Assembly (NCBI GenBank): GCA_903847285.1
Contig: CAINDH010000218.1
Span: 1-32,779, forward strand
Origin: an uncultured Verrucomicrobia subdivision 3 bacterium
GTDB lineage: Bacteria; Verrucomicrobiota; Verrucomicrobiae; Limisphaerales; UBA11358
Reading direction: 5' to 3'
Length of the DNA: 32,779 bases
A program made the position numbers and the translations under genes. How positions within the stretch are numbered: the first letter of the stretch is position 1; every line of letters begins with the position of its first letter. Shown one piece after another: positions 32,774 through 32,779 of this stretch. The notes under the pieces were generated by a model. The model ran no database searches, had not been told where the DNA came from, and saw nothing but the letters and a program-made list of their open reading frames with translations.

Positions 32774-32779
32774 TGCGCG

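Noticed and set aside
1..32779. CRISPR arrays, tRNA/rRNA genes, insertion sequences, prophage or defence-system genes
   Set aside because: Looked for by eye on both strands; no repeat-spacer array, cloverleaf, transposase motif or known defence gene was found.

Overview
The window looks like a chromosomal segment of a Verrucomicrobiota bacterium, probably of the Pedosphaera/Limisphaerales type. This is an inference from gene content. The clues are a GC-rich genome, an ECF sigma factor fused to a membrane segment and delta-60 repeats, many small exported or lipoprotein genes, exported carbohydrate enzymes (GH35, GH28, PL22) next to a YncE/phosphoesterase protein, an ArfB-like release factor, and few clear Shine-Dalgarno sites. 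No tRNA, rRNA, insertion sequence, phage gene or CRISPR array was seen.

Positions 1-7690 (+): the tail of a truncated protoporphyrinogen-oxidase-like reading frame is followed by a tight three-gene unit. This encodes an ADP-forming acyl-CoA synthetase fused to a GNAT domain, pyruvate:ferredoxin oxidoreductase (nifJ), and a dihydroorotate-dehydrogenase-like flavoprotein. The first two could take pyruvate to acetyl-CoA and then acetate with ATP gain.

Positions 7716-12716: a COG0731-type radical SAM protein (-), a lipoprotein GH35 beta-galactosidase (-), then a cupin, an RF-1-domain release-factor-like protein and a 76-aa hypothetical protein (all +). A strong bidirectional terminator follows. 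Positions 12790-14427 (-): a small lipoprotein and an HpnH-like radical SAM enzyme, 6 nt apart, which suggests adenosylhopane (hopanoid) synthesis.

Positions 14480-22465: an exported TPR-like protein and a PmtA/KsgA-like methyltransferase (+); an intergenic segment with nested inverted repeats; lspA-rluD (-); a YacP-like NYN nuclease coupled to a membrane-anchored VWA-like protein (+); two cyclophilins, one a lipoprotein and one cytoplasmic (+); and a CBS-containing family II pyrophosphatase (-).

Positions 22556-28071 hold a pectin-degradation locus. It has an exported GH28 polygalacturonase (+), an exported YncE propeller/phosphoesterase protein (-) and an oligogalacturonate lyase (PL22) with a signal peptide (+). 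The extracytoplasmic enzymes would cut polygalacturonan and then its oligomers.

Positions 28118-32773 (-): gatB, then a transmembrane ECF sigma factor with a predicted extracytoplasmic delta-60 domain, then a lipoprotein 27 nt downstream. The sigma/lipoprotein pair is the best candidate here for a little-described system: a one-piece membrane sigma factor that may sense an envelope signal.
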